Positions 1 to 11,008 of a stretch of 64,000 bases of DNA are shown one piece after another; the first letter of the stretch is position 1; each line of letters begins with the position of its first letter. A program made the position numbers and the translations under genes. Below the pieces are notes generated by a model. That model searched no databases. It had not been told where the DNA came from and was given only the letters and a program-made list of their open reading frames with translations. The stretch covers positions 15,598,978-15,662,977 of the forward strand of contig CAXKWD010000011.1 in the NCBI GenBank assembly GCA_964059195.1, read 5' to 3'. Source of the DNA: Ectobius pallidus (Eukaryota; Arthropoda; Insecta; Blattodea; Ectobiidae).

Positions 1-590
1 CCTAGAAAGACAATTGTCAATAAGGCAAGTATTTCATTTCTGTTTCTAGGACATGGCCTACCAATGCATTTAGCATTTAGAATTTGGTTTCATATTAACT
101 TGGGATAGTGTTAATAGGTCAAAATCTACTGCGAGGTTTTTTAGTTTACTTTCTTCAGGTGGACCCTAGAGGGAAGTGATAGGCCTATACGTAATTGCTC
201 ATTTCACTTTGAATACCACAACACGGTTTTGAACAGCAGTAGCTTTCAGTCCCCGCACTTGACAGGAAAAAACTAAAGATCTGGAGTCATTTCCACATAG
301 CTTGAATAATATTATTTTAAAACTATGCATTTTCGTAATGAAAATATTGTAAAATGCTACAAAATCCTGGAAATAAAAAACTTACATAAAGCCCTCAGGA
401 TAAAAAAAAATCTTGTAAGGACTAATAAGGCATCAACTATCATGCTAACCGAAAGTACTTAAATCGTATCAAAATTGAAGATTCCACGAAATTTTACATA
501 AACGGCATTCTGTTTGTTACGCAATGCAACAATCTGAATCTCAGATATTTTCAATATTAAACTAAACACCAACATCTAAAGTCTGGCCGT
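1..590. other. AT-rich DNA without recognisable feature
   Basis: I see no open frame of note, no SINE head, and no terminal repeats. Stops are dense in all frames. Confidence 0.5.
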
Positions 591-713
591 TCTAAGAAGG
601 GAACCTCAAGTAAACAAAAACAAGTACATCTGTCTCACTCTAGCACATTACTCGTATGACTTAAGAGTGAGACAGACATGCTGGTTTTTGTTTACTTCAG
701 GTTTCCTTCTTAG
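591..713. repeat. Near-perfect inverted repeat (hairpin, MITE-like)
   Basis: The left arm (591-643) begins TCTAAGAAGGGAACCTCAAG. The right arm (661-713) is its reverse complement with a few mismatches, separated by a 17-base loop. The arms carry GTAAACAAAAAC and TCTGTCTCACTCT. I could not find a convincing target-site duplication, so this is a fold-back repeat of unassigned superfamily. Confidence 0.8.
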
Positions 714-1199
714 CTTGTCTCAGGTATAGATCTAGGAAAACATTAGAATAGTTAAGTATAACGGGAATTTTTCAGGTAACTAACGGTAGGCTAGGACTCA
801 GATGCAGTTCCATATAATGTCACACGTCAAAAATGAAAGGGAATGTACTTGTAACTGCCAATTTACGTAAAAAAATACAAGGAAATGCATTTTAGTTCAT
901 ATTATTATATCAATGAAGTCAGATCATGTACAGTTCATGTTTATTGGATTCTCTCAAAGTATGTGATAACCTGGAGTAGTAGTAAATTCAGCCATGACTG
1001 GATGTATACGTACTAATGCGAATAGTTAGGCAAACTGACAGCAAAGTGAAAAAATAATAATAAAAATAAATTTAAAAAAAACATCATGGATTCGATGACA
1101 TGAACTCAAATATTTATATTTTAAATTGTTGGCTGTTCGGCCAATCTTGTTTTCTTTCTTTCATTAAAACTACTTGCAAATCAAGTTAATTCCCTTCGC
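714..1199. other. AT-rich DNA without recognisable feature
   Basis: Nothing supportable is seen. There are short A-rich runs near 1050-1080 and no open frames. Confidence 0.4.
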
Positions 1200-1873
1200 T
1201 TTGTCTTCAGATACATTCCGGAAATCGCACTATAATATGTGTAATAGTTAATATATATAGTTCAGATAAATATTTGTTAAGTCTGATAATGTTTGTGTGG
1301 CTACAGAATACATTTTCAACCCCTTCCGACCCCGTCGCCATTCAATCTGTTATATAAAACAAAAATTTGAGTTTAGGAAATATGTTATTTAAAAAAAATA
1401 CAGAATTAGGGACATATACCTTAGAAAATTCTTGTTCTTTATCAAATACATAACATTTTTGGGGAATATTTTAAGAAAAAATACGTGATTTTAGGTCATT
1501 TAAACCTATGTAATAATGACCGGTGCTTTTATGTGATTTGTCTTCCGACACATTCTGGAAATCGCTCTATTACCCGTAATAGTTAAGTTCAGACAAAAAT
1601 CTGTTAGTCTGCTAAGGCGGGTGTGGTTTCAAAACGCATTTTAAATCCCTTCATACCACGTGGCTATTACAATGCATGTAAAATAAATATAAATATATAT
1701 ATATGGGTTTAGGGAACATTTCACGTATCTTGTTTTGAAAAAGAAAATGTCACAGAATTAAGGAGATACATTTTAGAACATTGCTGTACTACATAAAAAC
1801 ACAATAAAAATGTGAATCCAAAGATTTCTCCAAAATGTGTTTTTTTTAATAAAATGCTTTGAGGTCTTTAAAC
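1200..1873 (+). repeat. Two diverged direct copies of a ~337-bp unit
   Basis: Unit 1 starts at 1200 (TTTGTCTTCAGATACATTCC) and unit 2 at 1537 (TTTGTCTTCCGACACATTCT). The two align through their length: shared blocks include GGAAATCGC, GTAATAGTTAAG/ATATA, the acagaattagg/aagg stretch, and TTTAAACC near each end. The divergence points to an old tandem duplication of non-coding DNA. No function is evident. Confidence 0.7.
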
Positions 1874-2670
1874 CGTAGTAATTACCACATGTGACTGAAA
1901 TTTTAGTATAAATATTATTCAATTGTTTAACTCGATGGCTAAAGGGCATCAGTAATGATACAACTGAAGCCACTAAGCCACTCTATCTTCTACAAAGGAA
2001 GGATGACGACGATGTATCATTATTTCCCAAAGATAGGAACAGTACTGGCATTTTCTTTTTTCCAAATCGTTAAGGAAAAACCTTGGCAAAGTATCTCAAG
2101 CATAAAGCCTAATTTGGTCCAACTAGGGTTCGAATCATTGGGCGGTATGCATAAAATCGTAGTCAGTGCTTTTACTTTATCTATAGGAAAAGGTAAAAAT
2201 AATAGCATAAACTTCATATCATTTTCATAAACACATTTCTTCTGCTACGAAAGGAATGCTAGCATACCGTAGGTTTTGCTTTCCGATAATAATAGATTTT
2301 GTGCTCTTCTGGTGTTTCTGTTACTATTGGCTACTAACCGAATGCTGGCATGATTTTGATTGTGGCGAGAAAGCATTAACCACAATTTACATTTTTTTTC
2401 ATCTGTTTCCTGTAACTGATGGCGCTCTTCTCTCTTTATACCTCCTTTATCTCTTATTTGTGAAAACCCAGCCATGCAAATTACCAAAAACCATTAACTA
2501 GGCAATCGAAGCCACGAACGATGCATGCTACGATTTTTCGTAGTAAAACCTACAAAGTAGAGTTCTATACTACACTTGATGCATACATTTCAAAGTTTAT
2601 CCTAAGGCTTCAAGGCAAATCTAATCATGGCCAACACTATTTTTTGCTAAGAGGAATAGGTTTTCCTAAG
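1874..2670. other. Unassigned region, possibly old repeat
   Basis: Short open frames of up to about 95 codons exist on both strands here, but they have no recognisable domain and overlap each other. Segments such as the one around 2130-2300 have the look of a decayed dispersed repeat, but I cannot name the family. Confidence 0.3.
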
Positions 2671-3436
2671 GTTATTATTAAACTTCGGACTTTCAGATCG
2701 CTAAAAATGCTGTTTTGGGTACCTAAAATAGGCTCTAAAAATTGGAAAATAGGTTCTAAAAATCGTAAAATAATCTCTTATAAAATAGTTAAGTGGCCAA
2801 TTTTCTGAAATATCCCAATTGCAATGCAGAATATTATATTTATTGAAGTAACCTTTAATCAATAATCATGATAAAACACAGATATAGACCCATGATACAC
2901 AGATTTATATAGACCTATTACTAGGGTCTGTATTATTACCATAACAGTGAAAACCTAATCCCTGCGCCCAGAAGCTACGCACATTAGCATATTCAACCCC
3001 TTTTTATCCCTCAGTGATTCAGAGAACTACTTTTTGTTTGTTTGTTTGTTTGTTTTTACTGGATGTGGGAGTCGGGAGAAAAACACTACAATTTCTTGGG
3101 AATTCCAAGGAATTTTTCTACTGAAGACGAAACATTCCTTACTATTTAACCAAGTCACAAATGTGTCATGTACTACATATTCCGAGCTAAAGATTTAGTA
3201 CGAACTGAAAATGAATGCTAGAATTTATAACAAAAAGTAACTTATTTTGAACTTTAGAGGAAAACAAGCAAAAAGGTAATATTAGGCTCTAACGTAAAAA
3301 TAGGCTGTTTTAGATCCTATAAAAATATCAGTTTTAGGCATAGTCACTTATGAAACATGCATATACAAGTTTTCGTCCATATATCACTTAAGGATTAAAA
3401 TAGGTTTTTATCTAAAATCCGAAGTGTAGTTATTAT
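2671..3436. mobile_element. hAT-type non-autonomous element I (750 bp) with 8-bp TSD
   Basis: The element proper is 2679-3428. Its ends are inverted: left TAAACTTCGGACTTT, right (reverse complement) TACACTTCGGATTTT. It is flanked by the perfect duplication GTTATTAT at 2671-2678 and 3429-3436. An 8-bp TSD with short TIRs is the hAT signature. The interior repeats the word TAGGCTCTAAAA/TAGGTTCTAAAA near both ends, like elements G and H elsewhere in the window. No transposase frame is seen inside. It contains a TTTG microsatellite at 3032-3056. Confidence 0.85.
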
Positions 3437-4224
3437 ACATACAAATCTTAGTAGGTGGTAAAAGTATCTACTACCATTTTATGCATTCCACCCAACGTCT
3501 ATCATTATACTAATTATGAAAAAAAACAAAAACTAACAAACAAGGGGAAAACTATTGCTCAATAAGAAGAAATGTCAGCTTGAAACTTGGAAATGAACCG
3601 GGACGAATGTCTCTCTTATGTATTTCCTTGTACGGCTTGAGACACCATGTGCCCCTGCTTAGGTTTGTATGGGTGCTCAGCGGGCTTCTATTTACAAATG
3701 CTTCATCCACTTTTTCGTTTGAAGAAGCTCTCTAAAAACACATGTTGCGTTAGGATTCGTTTTAGTTCCACATCGTTAAAATTGCGATGTTTACGCTCGT
3801 TATACTTTTCTTTGCTTTCATTTTGCCAAGATGTTACCGGTAATTTAAAAACTAACAAATGTTTCTAAATATTCAAGCCTTGTATTTATGTTTCGGGGCC
3901 CATTCGTTCGAACCTATTGCCCTTCAATATAGTATATATTCTTTTTCTAAATTTAAGGTAAGTAAATTCCAATCTGGTATTGGTCTCTGAGAGTGGAGAA
4001 TCCCAAAATACCCCTCCCCCCAAAAAATATCGGACAAATGTTTAAAATAACAAACTATTGAATTTAATCCATTGAGGTTACCGCGTCGACCAATCATCTA
4101 ATGTTTACTATTGCATTTGCATTGCTTTGTAGCATATATATAGAACTGCCACGCGTTAATACTAAACTAAAAATATAAATTTCCGAGTTAATACATACTT
4201 ATTTACTCAATGGCAATAGACAAT
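3437..4224. other. Unassigned AT-rich DNA
   Basis: A 73-codon open frame near 3647-3868 shows no domain, and I do not call it a gene. No repeats were identified. Confidence 0.35.
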
Positions 4225-5200
4225 CTTTAAGCAAGCTAAGGGAATATTACATATTTTATGGAACCAGTAGGTTCATTTCCGCGCTTACATGAGCCCGCCA
4301 TTCAACCCTATTCCGTGCTAACTCCAACCAACCATCGCATATCTTGCTTCCCTTAAATCTATCCTAACATTGTCCTTCCACCTACGTCTAGGTCTTCCAA
4401 GTGGTCTCTTCCCTTCGGATCTCTCATTTTTTTTTTTTTTTTTTTTTTTAGATATGTCTTTCTTCCCCCATACGCGCAACATGTCCAGCCCACTTCATCC
4501 TCCGTGAATTAATTATCCTTACTACATTCAGTTGAAGAGTAAAATACAAGTTAGAAGCTCGTCATTACGCAGTTCTCTCCAGTCCCAGTTTTCATTCCTC
4601 TTAGGTTCGAGTATTTTCCTAAGTACCCTGTTTTCCAACACTGTCTGATTAAGTTCTTCCCGAAGAGTAAGGGACCATGTCTCACATCCATATAATACAA
4701 CCGGCAGTATAATTGTATTATAAATTTTTATGTTTAGATTTCTAGACAGAAGACGATAAGATAAAAGTTTCTGAACTGCATAATAACAAGCATTGTCTGA
4801 TTTTAGTCGATACTTAATTTCTACCTTAATATTATTTAAATATGTAATTATTGCTCCAAGATATTTGAATTTCTCCACTTCTTCGAATGCTTTACTGGCT
4901 ATTCTAATATTTTGTAGCGCATTATTTCGTCGCCTTATGACCATATAGTGGGGTTTCCTGTATTAATTTCCAATCCAACATAGCCTACCTGCAAGCATCT
5001 AAAAGATTTTCTGCATTTCTCTCGGTTGTGTTTACTTCATCGCCCAACAGACAATATTATCATCTGCATAAGCTAATTCTAAGCATACCTTGTTTTCCTG
5101 AACTCTCCTAATGGCATATTCATAGGCGAAATTAAAAAGTAATGGCGATAATGCATTTTCTTGCTTTCTGAGTTAACATTACTCAATAATATGACAAAAT
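4225..5200 (-). pseudogene. Broken non-LTR retrotransposon reverse transcriptase (3' half)
   Basis: Read on the minus strand, this is the second half of a LINE ORF2. In order it shows LSPLLFNFAYEYAIRRVQEN and the catalytic YADD (codons at 5059-5070), then DEVNTTERNAENLLDACR in a shifted frame. The uninterrupted stretch 4528-4944 follows, with FKYLGAIIT, LPVVLYGCETWSLTLREE and NRVLRKIL. Downstream come RRMKWAGHVARMGE and GKRPLGRPRRRWKDNVRIDL. Stops and at least two frameshifts separate these blocks, and a poly-T tract (about 4428-4449) interrupts the tail. The amino-terminal endonuclease and RT fingers are absent, so this is a 5'-truncated dead copy. Family knowledge: these C-terminal blocks are common in insect LINEs. 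I do not assign a clade. Confidence 0.9.
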
Positions 5201-5276
5201 TAATTCCATCAAACACTTTATAGAACTATCCTTAAAACTGTGCAACTTTATGCAAATTATTAATACAATGTCATAT

Positions 5277-5300
5277 TTTGTTTGTTTGTTTGTTTGTTTT
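5277..5300. repeat. (TTTG)n / poly-T tract
   Basis: Short TTTG repeats run into a poly-T stretch. Confidence 0.8.
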
Positions 5301-5657
5301 TTTTTTATACGGATGGAGCTAAAGCGTACCATATTGGTGTGATTCAGTGTAGCATGTGAAATTAATTCGAATGGCGTGCTATGTACTCTACATGAATTTC
5401 AATGTGAACTGTCATGTTAAAAATTCACAATTTAAATTTTTATAATTTTGGTGTGAAGATTTACCACAAAAAACTGTTATGAGCATGCCTATATAAATTT
5501 TCTCACAGTAAATAACTGCTCGTATTAGGACATACTTCCTGTAGTAACAATTGAGTGTAGACCAATATCACATTCAATTTTACTTTATCGGTAAGAAAGA
5601 TGTAAATTCCATCACACATCGATAATTTGTAGTAGGTCATACACAGAATGAATGAAT

Positions 5658-5663
5658 GAGAGA

Positions 5664-5729
<66 letters not shown>
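5658..5729. repeat. (AG)n microsatellite
   Basis: About 30 AG units, preceded by AGAAAGAGAA variants and an AATG triplet run. Confidence 0.95.
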
Positions 5730-5732
<3 letters not shown>

Positions 5733-6533
5733 ATCATCTTGAAAGATATCCCATGTCCCATTACAATGGCCAACAATAATAACGCTGAACACTAGTTGAC
5801 TTAAAATAATTCACAGAAACTATTGGACAGAATTGCTCACAGAATTCTAACAGAGAATGCGTTATCCTATATGATGTATGCGAATTATAACTGGCGGAAA
5901 TGAAGGTTTCCAGAATCGGTTGTAGCTTCATACTTTTAAATAGAATCTAAACTGTAATGTGAGATACAGAAAGATTGGGACAGTTTCAAAAGACGTTAAC
6001 TGAAAAATGCGTAATTAAAGCCCAAAAATAACATTGCAGAAGAAAAAGGACCTAATGTGTACAACCGCTTTAGTTATCATTACCTTCGCCGTACTCTTTG
6101 ATATTTTATTTGGAAGGATAAGACATCGCTCAATTTTCCTTCAATTGAGTCTCAATTTAATAATGTCTCTTCTGGTAACAAAATACATCCATACGCTTTC
6201 TTTGAACACTGTCAATTATTTAATTGTGGCATCATTATCAAGTGATTGTTCACATTTTACCTTAGGTAACAACTATATGCAACCACTTACCTTCCAGAAG
6301 GCAAATTGCATTGACTAAAAAATTATTATTACAATACTTATTAAGTAGCTTATTACCCGGGAATTCATATAATGAAACATACTAAATAATGTATGCCTAA
6401 ATTCCAAGCAAAACAAGTGTATAAAGTAACCCCAATTGACGGCACTCCCTTTTATACAAGCCGTGGAGGCTCTTTGAGTACCTGTAGGTAGAAACTCCCT
6501 GGATTTTAGTCAGTCGGCATATGGATGTGGTAA
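5730..6533. other. Unassigned AT-rich DNA
   Basis: A 94-codon open frame at 6034-6318 has hydrophobic stretches but no motif, splice context or homology I recognise. I do not support it as a gene. Confidence 0.3.
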
Positions 6534-6628
6534 GGAGATTACCCTTTAAACCCAGGTAGATATATGCATATGCATTCATGAACCACAGATTATTGTCTCT
6601 GTTGGATAATATTATAGGAGAAAAATTC

Positions 6629-6689
6629 CTCCGACACTGGGATTTGAACCCAGGACGTTTGGCTATCCGTGCCAATGAGGTAAGCCAGA
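6629..6689 (-). pseudogene. tRNA-like sequence, 12-nt deletion
   Basis: On the minus strand it keeps the acceptor 3' strand, the T-arm CTGGGTTCAAATCCCAG and most of the anticodon arm. The D-arm through the 5' anticodon stem is shortened (61 nt instead of 73). Not functional. Confidence 0.8.
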
Positions 6690-6718
6690 TGGCAATGTGA
6701 AGTGAACTCACAGCACCA

Positions 6719-6791
6719 TCTGGCTTACCTCAGTTGGTAGAGCCTTAACACGGATAGCCAAACATCCTGGGTTCAAATCCCAGTGTCGGAG
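6719..6791 (+). pseudogene. tRNA-like sequence, anticodon position GGA
   Basis: 73 nt that fit 7-2-4-8-4-1-5-7-5-5-5-7-5-7 plus a discriminator base. The T-arm is perfect (CTGGG/CCCAG). The D-stem is degraded and the anticodon loop reads ACGGATA with C at position 33, where functional tRNAs have U. Treated as a repeat-borne pseudogene. Confidence 0.75.
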
Positions 6792-6964
6792 GAATTTTTC
6801 TCCTATAATATTATTATGTAATGTCCAACAGATACAATAATCTGTGGTTCATGAATGCATATGCATATATCTACCTGGGTTTAAAGGGTAATTTCCTGAG
6901 TTTAAAGGGTAATGAGGTAAGCCAGAAGTGAAGTGAAGTGAAGTGAAGTGAACTCACAACGCCA

Positions 6965-7037
6965 TCTGGTTTACCTTAGTTGGTAGAGCATTGGCACGGA
7001 TAGCTAAACGTCCTGGGTTCAAATCCCAGTGTCGGAG
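6965..7037 (+). pseudogene. tRNA-like sequence, anticodon position GGA
   Basis: Same family and length as the copy at 6719, lying about 246 bases downstream. The anticodon loop is ACGGATA and the T-arm is perfect. There are acceptor and D-arm mismatches. Confidence 0.75.
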
Positions 7038-7062
7038 GAATTTTTCTCCTATAATATTATCT

Positions 7063-7140
7063 TTAAACCCAGGATTGCTCCTGGTGCTAATTTCTTTGAA
7101 AGCTGAGCCGACTCTACAGCATGGTGCAACCAAAAGGATT
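7063..7140 (+). repeat. SINE 3' module (CCAGGATTGCTCCTGG type)
   Basis: Contains CCAGGATTGCTCCTGGTGCT and then a GCTGAGCCGACTC-like segment. The same module recurs at about 37885-37960 (minus), 53530-53600 (minus) and 55250-55345 (plus). Confidence 0.55.
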
Positions 7141-7917
7141 AGGCCAGTTGAAAAATCCCATTAATGCCATCGAGAATTCAATCCATGGCCTCCAGGAATG
7201 TAGCACAGTGGGGGGAGACGGTAATACTTAACAAATATACTGTGTGATGAAGATTTTCAGTGAACGTTTTGGTATTGGGCAGTATAACACCATCGACGCA
7301 ACTCTTTGGTCAGATCCCTATCCCATCCAAAACTATCTCAATATTTTTAAGAAGAAGAAAAAAAAGAGAATGCATTGTATTGTGGTGTGTATCAAGGAAG
7401 CGTTTTGTTTACTTATTACGAGTACAATGACAACTGGTCACGTTGACTTCGTGGTACACACGTGATATCTGACGTCATCAGGTATCGGAAACGTGTCGCC
7501 TCGTCGCCACATAAGTACTTCCACTAAATTATTAGATGTGTGTTTTTTAACGATGTCTCCGAAATCCCGGCTTAGGGGAACTCTTACATAACCAATCAAC
7601 TTGTGCATTTTCTTTGCTGTATTGTGTCAGGAAATTCAAATAAAGCAACTGGGCCAATTGCAATCAAGTACATCAAAGTATGCTATATTCCAAATTCCCC
7701 ATACAGAAATTTTGACTTTCCATGTTCCACAGCACAGTTAATTTTTAAAATAACGTAATAACATAATGCCTTGTACACTGCATTATAATGTAAAGAAACA
7801 AATTACTGGAACGAAGCTTTAGTAGACAAAACATATTGAAGATAAATTAATAACATGTGAAAAATGACTGTTCGATTAATGCATCCTTTTAAAGAAACTA
7901 GGAAAATTCTTGTTTAT
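7141..7917. other. Unassigned DNA
   Basis: An open frame of 73 codons near 7244 lacks recognisable features. Nothing else is seen. Confidence 0.3.
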
Positions 7918-8007
7918 AGTAAAGAAAAGGCCCGGGCGGCTTGGGTCGCTTAAATCCTAAAAGGGAGAGATGAAACTACGAGAAAGAAAGAAAGAAAGTA
8001 AAGAAAA
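7918..8007 (+). mobile_element. 5'-truncated SINE2 copy with 11-bp TSD
   Basis: 7929-7996 is the last ~68 bp of the SINE2 family (GGCCCGGGCGGCTTGGGTCG, then TTAAATCCTAAAAGGGAGAG and a GAAA tail). It is flanked by AGTAAAGAAAA at 7918-7928 and 7997-8007. The TSD plus loss of the tRNA head is the expected trace of incomplete target-primed reverse transcription. Confidence 0.85.
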
Positions 8008-8114
8008 ATTGGAAGCAATGTTTGTGTATTAAAGGAGATAAAAGGACTGATGTTCAGTAACTATTTGCTATTTTTTGAAAATTTAAAAAGAGGGACAAAT
8101 TACAATAAAATAGG

Positions 8115-8118
<4 letters not shown>

Positions 8119-8146
<28 letters not shown>
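8119..8146. repeat. (AT)n microsatellite
   Basis: Fourteen AT units. Confidence 0.95.
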
Positions 8147-8150
<4 letters not shown>

Positions 8151-8401
8151 GTCACTCTATTTGTTATTGATTGGTTTATATATTAATATAGATCGGTTTT
8201 GTTTACAATTATATATACTCATATTGCACATAAATAAATTTATAGTATGTTGTACCTCCAAAAAACAGAGATATAACAGGGGACATCCTGGATGTATTTA
8301 TTTCTTGATTAAAATAAAGGACTAGCCTATGGCAGTCGGTAAAAATAAAATAAAACTGTAGTCCACATGCCACTACGAACAGTTCTTAATTTGTTGACCA
8401 A

Positions 8402-8623
8402 ATGAAAGTCCCTTTAATAATTCTTTTATTGCAACCAATGGTCATATTATGTTGAGTGGAGCAACAGTGGAATGATATATGGCAGGGGAAACAAGAGCAC
8501 CCCGAGAAAACCTCCCTGGACCCCATTTTGTCCACCACAAATCCCACATGGTTCCACCGAGATTATATCCCGGTTCCCAGAGGTGGAAGGCGAGCCATGG
8601 GGTGGGCCATGAAAGTCCCTTTA
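8402..8623 (-). mobile_element. SINE-like insertion with 15-bp TSD
   Basis: ATGAAAGTCCCTTTA occurs at 8402-8416 and 8609-8623, bracketing a 192-bp insert (8417-8608). Read on the minus strand, the insert begins GGCCCACCCCATGGCTCGCC and contains CCGGGATATAATCTCGG, which resembles a degenerate tRNA T-arm/B box. It ends in an AT-rich tail. The long TSD, the tail and the tRNA-like head together support a SINE. The family differs from SINE1-SINE3 elsewhere in this window. Confidence 0.8.
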
Positions 8624-9684
8624 TAAATCCTTAAGAACCCTAGGGTTTTCTATTTAGAGTGTAATTTATTTTTTCTGATTAACTTAAGCAAATTTTTAGG
8701 TTTAACATCGCCACAAATGCTGAAGGATACCTGGAGAGAAATGGATTATCGATTAGACATCCTCCATGCAACTCGTGGGTCTCATGTAGAGATAGTGTGA
8801 TTAGACAACAACAACAAAAAAACTTCAAAATGTTGTGTATCCATTGATGTATGAATCTTCTCTATGTATCGAATACATGTTGAATTAAAGACATGACCTA
8901 CACAAATGACCTTAACATGAGAAGAAAAAATTAAGAAGAAAAAATGGCTTAATATTTCTAAATATGTATTTTAAAAAGGAAATATATAGTCTATAAATAA
9001 AAAAGGACAAGGTTTATATATTTTATATTAATACTTTTACTATTATGTCTCCTAATATTATTATGTTAACTACATTTATTAGTTAACGTCTCATAGCTAA
9101 GAAATTATAAGATAGCTTTGTCTGTAATGTTGGAAGAGTCCATTCTGAACACAAAATAGGTACAAATTCAGTAATTAACGCGAATTTAGTAAAAAATAAC
9201 CAGTAATGAATAAAATACCGAAAAATGAAAAAAAGACCAAAATTAAAGTAAGCTAATTAAGTTCGTTTTGAAGCGAGACAATTTATACAACATCCTGTAT
9301 TGCCTGTGATGTCTCAAAAAGAAAGATATTTCATCACCTTCCGAGCCATATTTATGAGTTGTCATTGCGCCGTATTTGGGAAGAATTGACAGACAATAAT
9401 AGCGTGAAAATGATAACGAACTGTTACAGTGTATTCAAAAATGAAACAAAGGAGACAACATTGAGACAAAGTAACAAAGATTCTGGCAGCCATGAGGTAA
9501 TACCCGAATGTGACTCATTCTCTTTGTGAGTCAACGTAGCCGCGCCGATTCCACGAATATGACGATGACTTCAGATGAATACATGCCGCTGTGTTCTTTA
9601 CAGGAATTGCAGTTCAGAATAAAATGCCTCTCATTTAGTTCTCCTGCCAGTACATGAATTACTTCAGCACTGTGATCCGACAGC
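8624..9684. other. Unassigned AT-rich DNA
   Basis: No open frames or repeats that I can support. A hexamer-rich stretch around 8930-9060 is simple AT-rich sequence. Confidence 0.35.
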
Positions 9685-9895
9685 CAGTGCCGTAACGTCG
9701 GGGGCAATGCAAAGGGTCCCCCAATGGGTAATGAGTAGACCAGGTATTTTAGGCTCTAAAAAATTAGTTTTAGACACCTAAAATAGGCTTGTAAAACAAG
9801 TAAATAGGCTTTTTAAAGAGAAAATAGGCACTTAAAATATGCTTTTAAAATGTGTAAATACATAGAAAATAAAACTTTAAAATGTTACAATATAC
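9685..9895 (+). mobile_element. Remnants of two hAT-like left ends (includes element H)
   Basis: CAGTGCCGTAACGTCGGGGG at 9685 looks like a hAT-type terminus. At 9736 begins TAGACCAGGTATTTTAGGCT, followed by repeated TAGGC-TTAAAA words to about 9870. This second piece matches the right end of element G (37480-37600) in inverse orientation. No partner ends are present, so both are truncated. Confidence 0.6.
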
Positions 9896-9899
9896 AATA

Positions 9900-10170
9900 T
9901 ATATATAAGCATTCAGGAACCACAGATTATTGTCTCTGTTGGACAAACAAGAGAATATTATAGAAGCAAATTCCTCCGACACTGGGACTTGAACCCAGGA
10001 CCTACGGCTAATCGCGCCAATGCTCTACCAATTGAGCTAATCCGGAGTTCAATTCACAGCGCCAGATGGAACCTCTCTCCTATGACTGATTGCCCTAATG
10101 GTCTACCTCACAGACAGACAAGTAATGTCATATGCAGTACTGTGAGACACACTAAGTAGAGGTACCGGTT
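9900..10170 (-). repeat. Single dispersed copy of the tRNA-bearing repeat
   Basis: Minus-strand copy of the 314-bp unit: the shared blocks ACCACAGATTATTGTCTCTG, the tRNA-like core, then CAGACAGACAAGTAATGTCA and CAGTACTGTGAGACACACTA. It shows the unit is dispersed as well as tandem. Confidence 0.85.
9974..10046 (-). pseudogene. tRNA-like sequence, anticodon position GAT
   Basis: 73 nt with near-complete cloverleaf pairing. The anticodon loop is GCGATTA (C at position 33). The anticodon stem has one mismatch and one wobble. A box TAGCTCAATTGG and B box GGTTCAAGTCC are intact. Confidence 0.75.
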
Positions 10171-11008
10171 CTTGATCTTACAAATACATAGCATTCTATG
10201 ACCGCAAGTGGCTCCATTTTCCATTGTCTATTAGAGTAGGATTACCTCCACAAAGTCTCTGGGTTTTTACGTATATACCTTAGGAGCGAGTCTCACCGCT
10301 CATAGAGTTCCTGCGTAGGGGAGGTAGCTGCACCCTGATTGGCTATCCCACTCCACGTGTTGTCTGTCTCTGTGTCTGCGGCATTACCCCTCCACTCAAC
10401 TATTACAGTCTTTTCTACCACTGCCAACATGCAGGATGATATTTACTCTCTGCCCAGCGGTAGCTTACTGATCTTACGCGCAGCGAATTCGCGCATCTTG
10501 GTAACGACACGTAACGAGAAGCTCGCTGGCTGGATTAGTCTTCAAGGCCAGAGACTTTGTGGGAGTAATCCAACTCTAATTGTGCACACCACGATCAGTG
10601 TCTTGGATTTTTTATACTGGTTTTCGGTCATGAACTCACTTTATAAATTGTGCCCCCCTCCCAAAAAAATGGTTATGCTAAACCTCTTTGAAAAGCAAAA
10701 TACGAAGAGACTTGTTTAAGCTGTACTGACATGATCTCGTGTCTGCGGTTGCGGAGGATTGTAGAGAACAAGCCATATTCATTAAGTTAGACTTGACAAT
10801 ATCTTATTATTGGTGGAATTTTTTATACTGGCAGTAGTAGAATGGATTTAGCGTTATGCCCATTGCGTTTTCGAAATACTTTTTACTGCGAAATTATGTT
10901 ATCTCTCCACTAGATAGAAATAATGAAACGTACAAATCGCATCCTTAATAGAATCAAACCAATTTTTTCTCTCAACCTATCCTATCATTTTTTTGTAATA
11001 ACTAAGAA
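10171..11008. other. Unassigned DNA with a 126-codon open frame
   Basis: The frame 10339-10719 has no domain I recognise, low-complexity ends and no supporting context. This stretch is somewhat richer in GC than its surroundings around 10260-10560. I see no promoter or splice evidence strong enough to call a gene. Confidence 0.25.

Larger units (their letters stand above)
6534..6897. repeat. Palindrome of the tRNA-bearing repeat
   Basis: The left arm is 6534-6700 and the right arm about 6719-6897. The outer ends read AGATTACCCTTTAAACCCAG and its complement. Each arm contains the block with ATTCATGAACCACAGATTAT and a tRNA-like sequence pointing toward the arm end. The left tRNA-like copy has lost 12 nt; the right is full length. 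A third, direct copy follows at 6965-7037, after a short (GTGAA)n run at 6926-6952. Confidence 0.85.

Noticed and set aside
4528..4944. Intact 138-aa gene
   Set aside because: It is the open part of a truncated LINE reverse transcriptase; flanking frames carry the rest of the same domain with stops and frameshifts.
10339..10719. 126-codon open frame as a gene
   Set aside because: No domain, no homology I recognise, no promoter or splice context, between dispersed repeats.
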